DNA of 64,000 bases from Phlebotomus papatasi (lineage: Eukaryota > Arthropoda > Insecta > Diptera > Psychodidae), in assembly GCF_024763615.1 (NCBI RefSeq), contig NC_077224.1:82966712-83030711 (forward strand), given 5' to 3'. Shown here piece after piece: positions 37,301-43,200 of the stretch. Numbering within the stretch: position 1 is the stretch's first letter; each line of letters begins with the position of its first letter. The notes under the pieces were generated by a model. It was given only the letters and a program-made list of their open reading frames with translations. It was not told the DNA's origin and searched no databases. Both the position numbers and the translations under genes were made by a program.

Positions 37301-39581
37301 TTTTTATCTTTTAATTTACCTACAGTAGACTCTCGCTCAATCGGCTCTTTTTCAATTGGGCGAAAAATTTTGTTGACAATTTTCACGTTTAATTATGAAG
37401 CTAATTTGCTCAAATTCGCTGTAGTTCTTCCTATTTTATCGTGATTCTTTATAATTGACCGCTTTTTGTGGAATTTACAAAGGCTTTGACGCTCAAATCT
37501 ATCGATAAACCGGATGACATTTTGCCTCAAATGCCCAATTGAGAGAGAGTCTACTGTATTTTCTTATTTCTGTAATTTTGATTCCCTTCACGAGAACCTC
37601 GAGGCTTCCTTGAGATAAACTAATGATTTTTTTCAGTCTATGGGGAGATATTCCCTGTACTTCTTCCTAAATTCTTTGCTTGAAATATTCTATCCATATA
37701 TCACTCTTCGATGTTCTATATGACTTTTTCCCAATAAAAATATCTCGACTGAAGTATATCAATTCAATGCAATTTGAAGTTTATTTCATGCCTAAAGGAT
37801 ACAATGTTTCCTAAACATAAGGCTATATATATATATATATATATATATCCTTAAGCGAAAATTAATATCATACGAATTTCTCGGAGAAAAAATATCGAAT
37901 TTTCCCTGTCTCTGTTGGGAATTTTCTATGAATCTTCCCAGACTTTTATCTACAGATTTTACTATTTTCACATGAGTATTCTATGTTCTAACCAGAGTTC
38001 CGAATGTGAGAAGAACTCTCGATGCGACCCCCAATCAGCAGTATCTGCTGGTATCACCAGGTGCCATGGCAAGAGACATGTACGGAAGTTGTGCATCTCT
38101 CAGTTCAACAATTTCTGCACGCAATGAGTCACACGGCTCGATGAATTCCCTGTCATCGTGCTCAACAGCCGGCGGCAGTGGAGTGAAGCACAAGAAGGGA
38201 AAAGCACCTCTGCCACCGGTTTCTGCTGAAAAGAGTCCCAGGGTCAGTCCTAGGGCTCGAAAGAAGCGTCCAGCTCCGGCTCCGCCGTTGCCCAAGGCGT
38301 CTCCTGAACCGATTAGCTGCGAGACAAAGAGACGACTGATCCCTCTCGATGCTGAACTTCTCACGGAATCTGAGGAGAAGGGCGACGGAGGAATTGGTCA
38401 GGATTATCCAGGAATCTCGTACAGGAGGAAAATTGTGCCAGAAGCTGCGGATTTTGCGGGGAATTCTGACAGTGAAGAACGAGAGGGATCACATGAGAGG
38501 CAATGGGAGAAGCTGAAGGATAACAAGGATTCCAAGAATCGCAATAGAAGATCTCATATTTCCTACGGAGACGATGACACGGTCTACAGCGATAAATCTT
38601 CGCATGGGAAATGGAAGAAGCGCAAAGGACCAGCTCCGGCTCTTCCAGTGCCGCCCAAGAGAGTTCTGCAGATGCTGCCGCTGCAGGAGATTCTGCATGA
38701 GTTAGAGGTGATTGAGGTGCAGCAGCAGGGTCTGGAGAAGCAGGGGATAATGTTGGAGAAGATCATCAGGGAAAGGTGCGAAGGGGAGAGCCCGGAAGGA
38801 TCGGGGGAAGCGACGCTGTCGAGGGATACTCTGAGCAATTTGCCGACGCAGAACACCAAAGAAGTTGAGGATCTCATTATGCAACTCTTTGATCTGGTCA
38901 ATGAGAAGAATGAACTTTTCCGGCGTCAGGCTGAATTGATGTATCTGTGAGTTTTCTGGCGTTTCCCCTTTTCCTTCTTCTTAATTCGAGTTGAATTCCT
39001 ATTTTGAAGTCCTTGCCCTTTAAATCTTCAGGCGTCGGCAGCATCGATTGGAGCAGGAACAGATTGACCTGGAGTACGAGATTCGGGTCCTGATGGCGCA
39101 GCCGGAGAGGAATAAAACGGATTCGGACAAAGCCAAGGAGGAAGCACTGATATCTCGCCTTGTGGAAGTTGTTCAGCTGCGGAATGACGTTGTAGACAAT
39201 CTCGAGAGTGACAGATTGAGGGAAGCAGAAGAAGATTTGGTAGAGACAATCCCTAAACTTTCCACTGTCCTTTTTCCTAACCTTTCTGATTGAAATAATT
39301 TCAGAGCATCAAGCAAGAGATTGAGAAACACACGGCCAAAAGGGATGAAAGCCTAAGAGATGAGACATCAACAAAATTGTCCAAGAAGGAGAAGAAGAAG
39401 CAAAAGGAAGCCAAGAAATCCAAGAACAAGAAGATTGACGTGGACAAGGTAGCCTTTTTTGGTTCTTTAAATCTTTCACAAAGATTCTAAAAAGTGAACT
39501 TGCACCTTTCAGGATGACGACGAAACTGAGTCAAATGGCAACAGAGAGAAGAAGAAGAAGAAAAAATTCCTCATTATCTAA
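12771..39581 (+). CDS. MICAL-L: MICAL-like protein (CH-LIM-bMERB), 8 exons, 1018 aa
   Basis: The coding joins are 12771-12922, 13186-13370, 22920-23005, 33307-34568, 37996-38946, 39032-39239, 39305-39448 and 39513-39581. All introns are GT-AG, all phases agree, and the total is 3057 nt including TAA. Domains in order are an N-terminal calponin-homology domain (about 3-110), a LIM zinc domain (152-205), a long acidic linker with three NPF tripeptides (484, 510, 527), proline-rich patches, a C-terminal coiled-coil bMERB domain (about 785-970), and a lysine-rich tail ending FLII. MICAL-like proteins are adaptors on recycling endosomes: bMERB binds Rab8/10/13/35-type GTPases and NPF motifs bind EHD ATPases. 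The FAD monooxygenase of true MICALs is absent, which makes it MICAL-like. The start codon opens directly into the conserved MGERRGTKALELWC. An extra small exon in the 10-kb introns cannot be excluded. Confidence 0.93.
13456..13883. mobile_element. Probable GCCCAGCGCAC MITE split by a SINE
   Basis: The right part (about 13785-13883) is an inverted near-copy of the left two thirds of the 9849-9992 MITE, ending ATGTTGGGC. The left part (13456-13505) carries GCGCCCACTGTTTTGTAAAC and 'tcgtctcgctcac'. The sequence between them is tRNA-SINE material. The boundaries are approximate. Confidence 0.5.
13540..13735 (-). mobile_element. tRNA-derived SINE, minus orientation
   Basis: On the minus strand a TAGCTCAATAGCATAA A-box-like sequence is followed by GGTTCGAATCC, a textbook RNA polymerase III B box (13665-13680). 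Downstream comes 'ccggtgaaaattgg' text. The same arrangement and text recur at 35990-36195. A functional tRNA is unlikely because the cloverleaf ends do not pair convincingly. Confidence 0.75.
13935..14060 (+). mobile_element. Second tRNA-derived SINE head, plus orientation
   Basis: A GTAATTGGTAAGAGCGATTG A-box-like sequence is followed at 14018-14031 by a GAGTTCGAGTCTC B box and GCCCGGTGCA. The spacer between the boxes is longer than in a normal tRNA. Its text differs from the minus-strand SINEs, so this is a separate family. The tail may continue to about 14250. Confidence 0.55.
14061..14728. other. Unassigned intronic DNA
   Basis: Possibly the body of the preceding SINE to about 14250, then AT-rich text with no recognised element. 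Confidence 0.35.
14729..14920. mobile_element. MITE with CTTCAGAC ends, complete copy
   Basis: A 192-bp element. The left end CTTCAGACTAAAGGTTTAGC is inverted at the right (GGCTAAGCCTTAGGTCTGAAG). Partial or rearranged relatives lie at 1600-1680, 4736-4963, 19270-19330, 20050-20215, 57438-57909 and 61392-61840. Confidence 0.75.
14921..15226. other. Unassigned intronic DNA
   Basis: No gene or recognised repeat; a short open frame here is not protein-like. The phrase 'gcgaccagtcattggaaaggtctcgacctcagc' text recurs in inverted form near 16400-16420. Confidence 0.35.
15227..15556. mobile_element. TA-flanked MITE with CAGTCGAGTTCCTCAAATTT ends
   Basis: A 330-bp element bounded by CAGTCGAGTTCCTCAAATTT and the inverse AAATTTGAGGAACTCTACTG, with TA on both sides (15225-15226, 15557-15558). 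Same CAGT/TA class as 11606, 35247, 37323 and 40961 but a different sequence family. Confidence 0.85.
15557..17060. repeat. Degraded repeat region with ACAACTTTGTGCCAC phrases
   Basis: The phrase ACAACTTTGYGCCAC recurs near 15620, 15985 and 16650 and in inverted form near 16805. Positions 16700-17050 match part of the dispersed repeat at 47800-48537 ('tctcttaccgtttcgcctctag'). This is probably one or two decayed elements; no reading frame was recognised. Confidence 0.45.
17061..17299. other. Unassigned, partly dispersed repeat
   Basis: Text around 'caaatcggttgaaaaatagaccc' matches the dispersed repeat family (also at 45010-45050 and 54850-54880). No gene. Confidence 0.4.
17300..17470 (+). 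repeat. Repeat unit with GTTAGCATATTTTTGCTAACC palindromes
   Basis: About 170 bp, present again in inverted orientation at 22385-22565. It is rich in GTTAGC/GCTAAC palindromes. It may be a MITE or the terminal repeat of a 5.2-kb element; see the findings. Confidence 0.65.
17471..21011. other. AT-rich intronic filler
   Basis: No gene recognised. Noted inside: a palindrome around AGTACTTAATAAGTACTT (18978-19015), CTTCAGAC-family fragments (19200-19330 and 20050-20215), and a short tandem of CAAAATCCCGAA-type units (20227-20285). Confidence 0.4.
21012..21400 (-). mobile_element. LINE reverse transcriptase C-terminal fragment
   Basis: The minus strand reads, with breaks, 'PVITYG', 'FERRVLRRICGP', an 'ELYGEADI' block, a W/RLGHICRMPEER block, and a basic 'PEGTRRR' tail, ending at a stop at 21012-21014. 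This is the standard C-terminus of an RTE/CR1-like LINE. 5'-truncated and broken. Confidence 0.78.
21401..22384. other. AT-rich intronic DNA, no gene seen
   Basis: Unassigned; low complexity, no recognised element. Confidence 0.35.
22385..22565 (-). repeat. Inverted partner of the 17300-17470 repeat
   Basis: The reverse complement of this segment follows 17300-17470 closely, including GGGAACTGCTAACTGGTTAGC and the TATTTACTATTC end. Flanking text differs between the copies. Positions 22600-22740 then match the dispersed 47800-48537 repeat. Confidence 0.65.
22920..23005 (+). CDS. MICAL-L: MICAL-like exon 3: linker between CH and LIM
   Basis: Acceptor CTTCTGCAG, donor ATG|GTAAGT, 86 nt. The first two bases complete an Asp codon begun in exon 2 and the exon ends on a codon boundary. 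It encodes 29 residues of polar, Ser/Asn-rich linker with no domain. Its phases fit exons 2 and 4 exactly, which supports it despite its short length and long flanking introns. Confidence 0.85.
24843..25260 (-). mobile_element. Jockey-like LINE C-terminal fragment
   Basis: The minus strand encodes a block ending 'PLAGIAPPRVRR' (about 25065-25095), the conserved 'LAGIAPPxxRR' signature near the C-terminus of Jockey/R1-type LINE reverse transcriptases. A SAHAKQVDVA-type phrase lies just upstream (about 25160-25180) in another frame. It is 5'-truncated and frameshifted. Confidence 0.7.
25261..26503. other. Degraded repeat debris, no gene assigned
   Basis: Composition is more GC-rich than the surroundings at 25840-26180, suggesting old transposon coding sequence, but I recognise no conserved motif. 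Short open frames on both strands overlap. Confidence 0.35.
26504..26746 (+). mobile_element. Possible C-terminal remnant of a Penelope-like element
   Basis: An 80-codon open stretch ends in text of the form R-x-x-E-x-x-H-x-N-x(3)-N-R-x-x-G, loosely like the C-terminal end of Penelope-like element proteins. It lies 77 bases upstream of a hammerhead-like motif (26824-26858), as expected for such elements. The match is weak and the clade is a guess. Confidence 0.3.
26824..26858 (+). ncRNA. Degenerate hammerhead-ribozyme-like core
   Basis: CTTGAGGAA is followed by a GGAGA/TCTCC stem with a 7-nt loop and GAAACGTCG. Relative to the consensus CUGANGA-stem II-GAAA it has one core change and an extra A. 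The minus-strand motif at 10646-10678 has the same layout and a compensated stem. It is probably a relic of a Penelope-like retroelement tail. Confidence 0.4.
26859..28669 (+). other. AT-rich intronic DNA, no gene recognised
   Basis: T-rich on the + strand, without the dispersed repeats. Positions 28480-28669 are A-rich and lead into the possible alternative first exon at 28670. Confidence 0.35.
28670..28687 (+). other. Possible alternative first coding exon of the MICAL-like gene
   Basis: ATGAGTGCTAAGGAGCAG is followed directly by a GTAAAT splice donor. It ends on a codon boundary, the phase needed to join the LIM exon at 33307, and an in-frame stop lies 19 bases upstream. Joined, it would encode MSAKEQ followed by the LIM domain and lack the CH domain. 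Chance occurrence is possible. Confidence 0.25.
28835..30118 (+). repeat. Minisatellite, 32-bp unit with AAGCTTAGC palindrome (block 1)
   Basis: Several dozen imperfect units fit GATCGCTAAGCTAAGC + TTAGCTAGAAGAATAA. Each contains a HindIII site (AAGCTT) inside a longer palindrome. Unit length varies through small indels. Intronic, no coding potential. Confidence 0.92.
30119..30711. other. Unique segment inside the minisatellite
   Basis: About 590 bases without the 32-bp unit, A-rich, with no terminal inverted repeats that I can see. It could be an old insertion or the original intron sequence between two arrays. Confidence 0.45.
30712..31523 (+). repeat. Minisatellite block 2
   Basis: Same 32-bp unit as block 1, same orientation; the clearest phase is 30965-31075, where consecutive units are exactly 32 bp apart. 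Interrupted at 31522-31523 (TA) by a mariner element. Confidence 0.92.
31524..32829 (-). mobile_element. Mariner/Tc1-type transposon, dead copy (1306 bp)
   Basis: Terminal inverted repeats CAGGGTGGCTGAAAAAATGC and their inverse (32805-32829, with indels in the A run) are flanked by TA (31522-31523, 32830-32831). The minus strand carries a broken transposase. Near 31930 there is a block with the spacing of the 'QDS-AP-H' catalytic region, and near 31760-31790 a 'QSVDELKAAL-REW' block typical of mariner/maT C-termini. Stops and frameshifts disrupt it. The length is normal for mariner. It sits within the minisatellite, which resumes at 32832. Confidence 0.85.
32832..32945 (+). repeat. Minisatellite block 3, continuation after the mariner
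   Basis: Units with AAGCTTAGCTAG and GAATAAGATC continue directly after the TA duplication, then fade out by about 32945. Confidence 0.85.
32946..33306 (+). other. End of intron 3 before the LIM exon
   Basis: Unassigned AT-rich DNA leading to the acceptor TTATTGCAG. Another CAG at 33276-33278 (after TTTGTG) is in the wrong phase for exon 3. Confidence 0.6.
33307..34568 (+). CDS. MICAL-L: MICAL-like exon 4: LIM domain, acidic linker, NPF motifs
   Basis: 1262 nt. The LIM domain spans residues 152-205, with ligands C152, C155, H173, C176, C179, C182, C202 and C205 in normal spacing. It contains the MICAL-family phrases 'PVFLAERL' and 'LTPGSFYETEVD'. The following 350 residues are low-complexity, rich in Asp/Glu/Ser, and include runs of acidic residues (about 33721-33760). 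NPF tripeptides at 484-486, 510-512 and 527-529 lie next to acidic residues, the context favoured by EHD-type EH domains. The exon ends AAAAC|GTAAGT. Confidence 0.93.
34569..35246 (+). other. Intron 4, first part
   Basis: Starts with a GTAAGT donor. If read through, the frame stops at once (TAA), so retention would truncate the protein before bMERB. No repeats recognised to 35246. Confidence 0.6.
35247..35575. mobile_element. TA-flanked MITE with CAGTAGAGTCTCC ends
   Basis: A 329-bp element bounded by CAGTAGAGTCTCCTAAATTAG and an inverse ending CAGAGACTCTACTG, TA on both sides. The inner ends carry AATTAGAACG and CGTTCGAATTTGAGA complements. Confidence 0.85.
35680..36535. repeat. Two copies of a 'gattagccgaga' repeat flanking a SINE
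   Basis: Positions 35685-35810 and 36400-36535 are direct copies (AGACCTGAAGATTAGCCG to 'aagtgtgtcaag'), also related to 19200-19265 and 57470-57560. Between them lie SINE material (35865-36195) and a short unassigned piece (36200-36400). Confidence 0.65.
35865..36195 (-). mobile_element. tRNA-derived SINE, minus orientation, second copy
   Basis: On the minus strand GGTAGCTCAATAGGCAAAG (A box) is followed by GGTTCGATCC (B box, 36126-36136), then 'ccggtgaataattggaaaac'. The tRNA-like head and the next 60 bases match 13600-13735; the 3' part includes the 'ggtccatatagcc' phrase. Confidence 0.75.
36536..37322. repeat. Degenerate low-order repeats in intron 4
   Basis: Recurrent phrases such as 'aaatttcctgg', 'tagatttctctggg' and 'ctcgagaaattt' at irregular spacing suggest an old, heavily mutated tandem array. 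Within it, 36710-36860 contains inverted 'tggtattttctac' phrases. No coding potential. Confidence 0.45.
37323..37556. mobile_element. TA-flanked MITE with CAGTAGACTCTCGCTCA ends, copy 2
   Basis: A 234-bp element, same ends and interior as 11606-11838, TA on both sides. The two copies are in the same orientation and of nearly equal length. Confidence 0.88.
37824..37848. repeat. (TA)n microsatellite
   Basis: About twelve TA units. Confidence 0.95.
37996..39239 (+). CDS. MICAL-L: MICAL-like exons 5-6: proline-rich region and bMERB domain
   Basis: Exon 5 (37996-38946) starts after ACCAG and ends CT|GTGAGT. Exon 6 (39032-39239) supplies the G that completes a Leu codon; the intron between them is 85 bp. 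The region carries three PxxP-type patches (around 613, 640 and 770, each next to Lys/Arg), candidate SH3 ligands. From about residue 785 ('LPLQEILHELEVIE') it becomes the helical bMERB domain, with 'ELFRRQAELMYL' and 'EYEIRVLM' heptads. bMERB folds as a three-helix bundle that binds Rab GTPases. Confidence 0.93.
39305..39581 (+). CDS. MICAL-L: MICAL-like exons 7-8: end of bMERB and lysine-rich tail
   Basis: Exon 7 (39305-39448) and exon 8 (39513-39581) are separated by a 64-bp intron and join in phase 0. Exon 7 finishes the last helix ('IKQEIEKHTAKRDES') and becomes lysine-rich. Exon 8 encodes an acidic stretch, then six lysines and FLII before TAA. A polybasic end followed by hydrophobic residues could aid membrane contact; that is inference. 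Confidence 0.9.
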
Positions 39582-39648
39582 AATGTCTCTTTTATTATCC
39601 TGGTTATCCTACGAGCTGAAAAAATGGCCTACTAGATAAAAAAAATGA

Positions 39649-39654
39649 AATAAA
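39649..39654 (+). terminator. Polyadenylation signal of the MICAL-like gene
   Basis: AATAAA lies 68 bases after the stop codon, followed by A/T-rich text. It is the first canonical signal downstream. Confidence 0.6.
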
Positions 39655-39833
39655 AAATATTCAGACAAAAAAAAATATTTTTTCAAAATTATCGTGAACT
39701 ATTGTGATAGGAAAAATTGGGAAAAATGATTAGAGGAAAAACTCTCTGAAGTATATTTTTTGCATAAAATCTTTAAGGCTATTTCATCGTCAAATTGAAG
39801 AAAAAAAAGTTAAATAGCATTTAGCAGCAGCAT

Positions 39834-39839
39834 TTTATT
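39834..39839 (-). terminator. Polyadenylation signal of the monooxygenase gene
   Basis: AATAAA on the minus strand, about 110 bases beyond the stop codon at 39949-39951. With the + strand signal at 39649 it leaves under 200 bases between the two convergent 3' ends. Confidence 0.55.
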
Positions 39840-39948
39840 TTCCCAATTTGTTGCTGATAATTTCTGTATTTTTTGTATTTTTAGTTTTTAAGAATTTTGT
39901 GAAGAAAATGTTTGAGTAAATTTTTTTTTGTACAAATGCTCAGTGGTT

Positions 39949-40252
39949 TCAGTAGCATCGACATCTGTTTGCTGGGCACTTTGAAGGATAATTGATGCAT
40001 TCGTCCAGGCAGTAGACATCTGCTCCCTCCTTTCCTTCGATCTCTCCAATGGCTTCGCAGGTTTGTCTACAAGGAAAAAAAATGTTGAGCTTTTTTTCCG
40101 GAAGAAGGAAATCTCTAAAAAAGAAAGTTACTCACGGGCAATGGCAAATGGTTTCTGGGCAGTTGGGAGGGTATCGGAGACAATTTATCTGGCACCATTC
40201 ATCCATGCCAGGAACACTCCTGTACAGTGGAGATGGAACACAAACTTGATCT
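39949..40252 (-). CDS. Monooxygenase exons 3-4: tandem cysteine-rich C-terminal modules
   Basis: Exon 3 (40252-40136, 117 nt) and exon 4 (40066-39949, 118 nt with stop) each encode one module with spacing C-x15-C-x3-C-x6-C-x4-C-x-C (C260-C294 and C298-C332). Both share the phrases 'C[LI]xYP' and 'CPxxxC'. Both exons are entered in the same phase, and exon 3 is a multiple of three, so skipping or duplicating it keeps the frame. Function unknown; by analogy with other insect AA15 tails it may be a substrate- or cuticle-binding part. Confidence 0.9.
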
Positions 40253-43200
40253 CTGCAAAGAAAACAAACATAAATCAAATCGAGATATAATTAGTATTCT
40301 GATTTGCTCTATTTATATTTCTTTTACATTTTATTACATAAAAAACAGCCAGAATGGGTCACCATGTAGTACACTCTTTCTGAACTGTCCTAAAGATTGA
40401 ATAAATTGAATTGATTTGAATTAAAAAAATTTCAATTAAATCAAATGTTCAGTTCCCAAAAAATTGTTTTTCATTCCAAAGTTCAGTAAAAATTCTCAGT
40501 ATAATAATGTCAGAATCAGAGGAAGAAAAAAGGAAAGAAAAGGTGAAAGATGGTACGGAAAGTGGAAAATTCTGGTGGACTCGAGAGGATTTGCACATGA
40601 TTGATCCGAAACATAAAATCCCGAATTATATGAAGGACAAAACTTTGAAAATAATTTCAGTGATTGTGTTCAGTGGAATAATTCTCCTGGGAGTGATTTA
40701 TGCAAGGTACCAAGATGAAGAGGAGCAGATTCAGGATCATCCAGAGATAGATCTCTTCATTTTGTAAAAAAAAGGTAAAGAAATCAATATTCATAAATCT
40801 GTCCTCAAATGATAATGCTAAAAGTGAGTCTAAAAAGCAATCAAATCCATACACTGCACTGAGAGAAATCCGAAAAAGTCAAAATAACATTCCGAAAATG
40901 TTAATTTTACCCTGCATTATTGATCCGAAAACGGTACAAATAATACCCTTTTTATGTGTACAGTAGACTCTTCGATATCCAGCACTTCGATATCCGGGTG
41001 ACAGCTGCCAAACACTGGCGGTTGATATATTCAAAATTATTTTCACTAAACATGAAGTTTGTCCAGAGTGAATTAAAGTATTATTAACATTGTATCGAAG
41101 TTTTTAATACATAATTGTGATAAAAAATGAAACATAAGCACACCATGAAGAAAATTTCTCTTTTTCTTTGTCAGACAGAAAATAAATTCACATTGCACAA
41201 AATAGAAAAACCGTTGATCATTCAAAAAACCTAAATGTCATTTTGTCCCCCAGTCAGCCGGATATCGAAGAGTCTACTGTATTATGAATTAAAGTTACTC
41301 TTTTTCATGTTAATTTTACCCTTAAAGGTGTAAAATTAACATTAAAAAATGTTGATATATTTTTACACCCAAAAAGTGTTAAAGTTATGACGAAAGAAAA
41401 GTTAATCGCAGCCTCTTTTTTTCTCAGTGTATCAAGGGGTAGATATCTGTGCCGCTTACGATTCTTTCGATTTCCGATCTGCCGATCTTTTGTAAAGATT
41501 GTGCCGATATTCTGATTTCACGCCTGTTTTCCGATTAGGCAGAATTTCCGAAAATTTCAGTCCTTTTTCCTTAACCCCCTACTCCCTCTTTCTCCGCCAA
41601 AACCATTTTTTGTTTATTTCGAAAACGGCTTCTTCTCCTTTCTTCATTCTCCAATATGTTTTTGGAGGTTGTCAAGGTGAACATTTTATCCTTAAATACC
41701 TATGTTCAAAAACCATTTCGATGTCGGATTTTCGAAGATCAAAGTTTACCCGTCAAATCATTGCTCTACCTGCCGATTTTACTCGGAGGTTTTTTGAAAA
41801 TCTGTAGATTTTCGGCAGAATTTCTGCATAAAAAATCTGCATAGTCTCCATTTTCACAACAAAAATATTGTTGATTTATCAAGATACTGTGGAAGTTACA
41901 AAGAAAATGCTATGCTCTGCTTAACAAGCATTACCGATTAAACATTTTAGATGAGTAAAAAGATTCAAGACAAAAATACTAATTTCTTAAAAATCGCCCA
42001 TGAAATGATACAAAAACACGAAATTTAGGTTGACACTCTGTTTAAAGTTTTCACTTCACTATTCTCTACTTAGAACACGGCGTCGCAGAATTCTTTATTT
42101 TATATAAACACTGTGATATCACCAAGAATCACTCTATTGAATTTTGCAAATTTCAGTGAAAAATATTCCATCTTTTCTGACACATCTGTCTGGAAAGTCT
42201 GGAATGTCTGTCTGGAAAATCTACAGAAAATCGGCAAAATATCTACAGAAATTCGTCAGAGTATGCACCAGGATTCGTCAGAAAATCTGGAAAAATTTCT
42301 CACGAATTTTGTCACAAGCCCAAATAAAATTCGTAGGAATATCTACAGATTTCTCGGCAGATTTTCGGCAGAGGTGTAGATATTTTCTGCAGAAATCTGA
42401 AATATATCTGACGAACTTATTTGACGGGCAACCACTTTGGAGGGTCTATTTTTCCAACCGATTTGCTTAAATTTGGATTTTTTTGAAAGATCTTTAAATT
42501 TCCAACCCAATTGCATCGGTCTTAATCGGTCATGAGTCGGTATTACTCGTAAATGATTTATCTTTCTCGGATTGACTTTTTATTTGTTCGTATGCTCGTT
42601 ATTCATGCAAAAAGTATTCTAAAACGTCTAAAACCTACTTTTCTTAAAGCAATATCTTTTTTTTCTTAATTTTTTGATTTATCTAAATTAATTTAATCGG
42701 TAGTAAAGCAGTAGGGGAAAGTACTCTCCCTTCGAACGTTCATGCCTTCGAATAATGTGAATTTCTTCTACTTTTTTTAAGATATTTACACATGATTATC
42801 ACACAATTATCAATAATTGATGATAAGCTAACTAATATTTAATAAAAATGCGTAAATCGCATTTACGCATTATTTATTTGCGTAAATCGTAATCGAAGTA
42901 GAGAGTACTTTTCTTTCTTTCTTAATACCAAGGGGGAGATATTAGGGTCGAAAATGGTGTACAGCTGAAAATGAAGTGCTTGGAAGTCTTTAGAAGTGGG
43001 AGTATCCGAAAATAAAGTCTTCTCTGTTTAATTCGAAAAAGTTGGTTGACATTTTACAAGTTCGGTTATAATAACAAAACGGAATAAATAAAGCTAAAAT
43101 TTATTATAGCTTAATTTTTGTTGTAATTTCGCCGACGAAATATTCTGTTCAAACTTATAAATTTATTCATAATATTTATTATTTATGAAAAATGTGTCTT

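Noticed and set aside
38035..38901. Minus-strand open frames opposite MICAL-like exon 5
   Set aside because: Shadows of the sense coding sequence; the sense frame has clear bMERB similarity and consistent splice phases.
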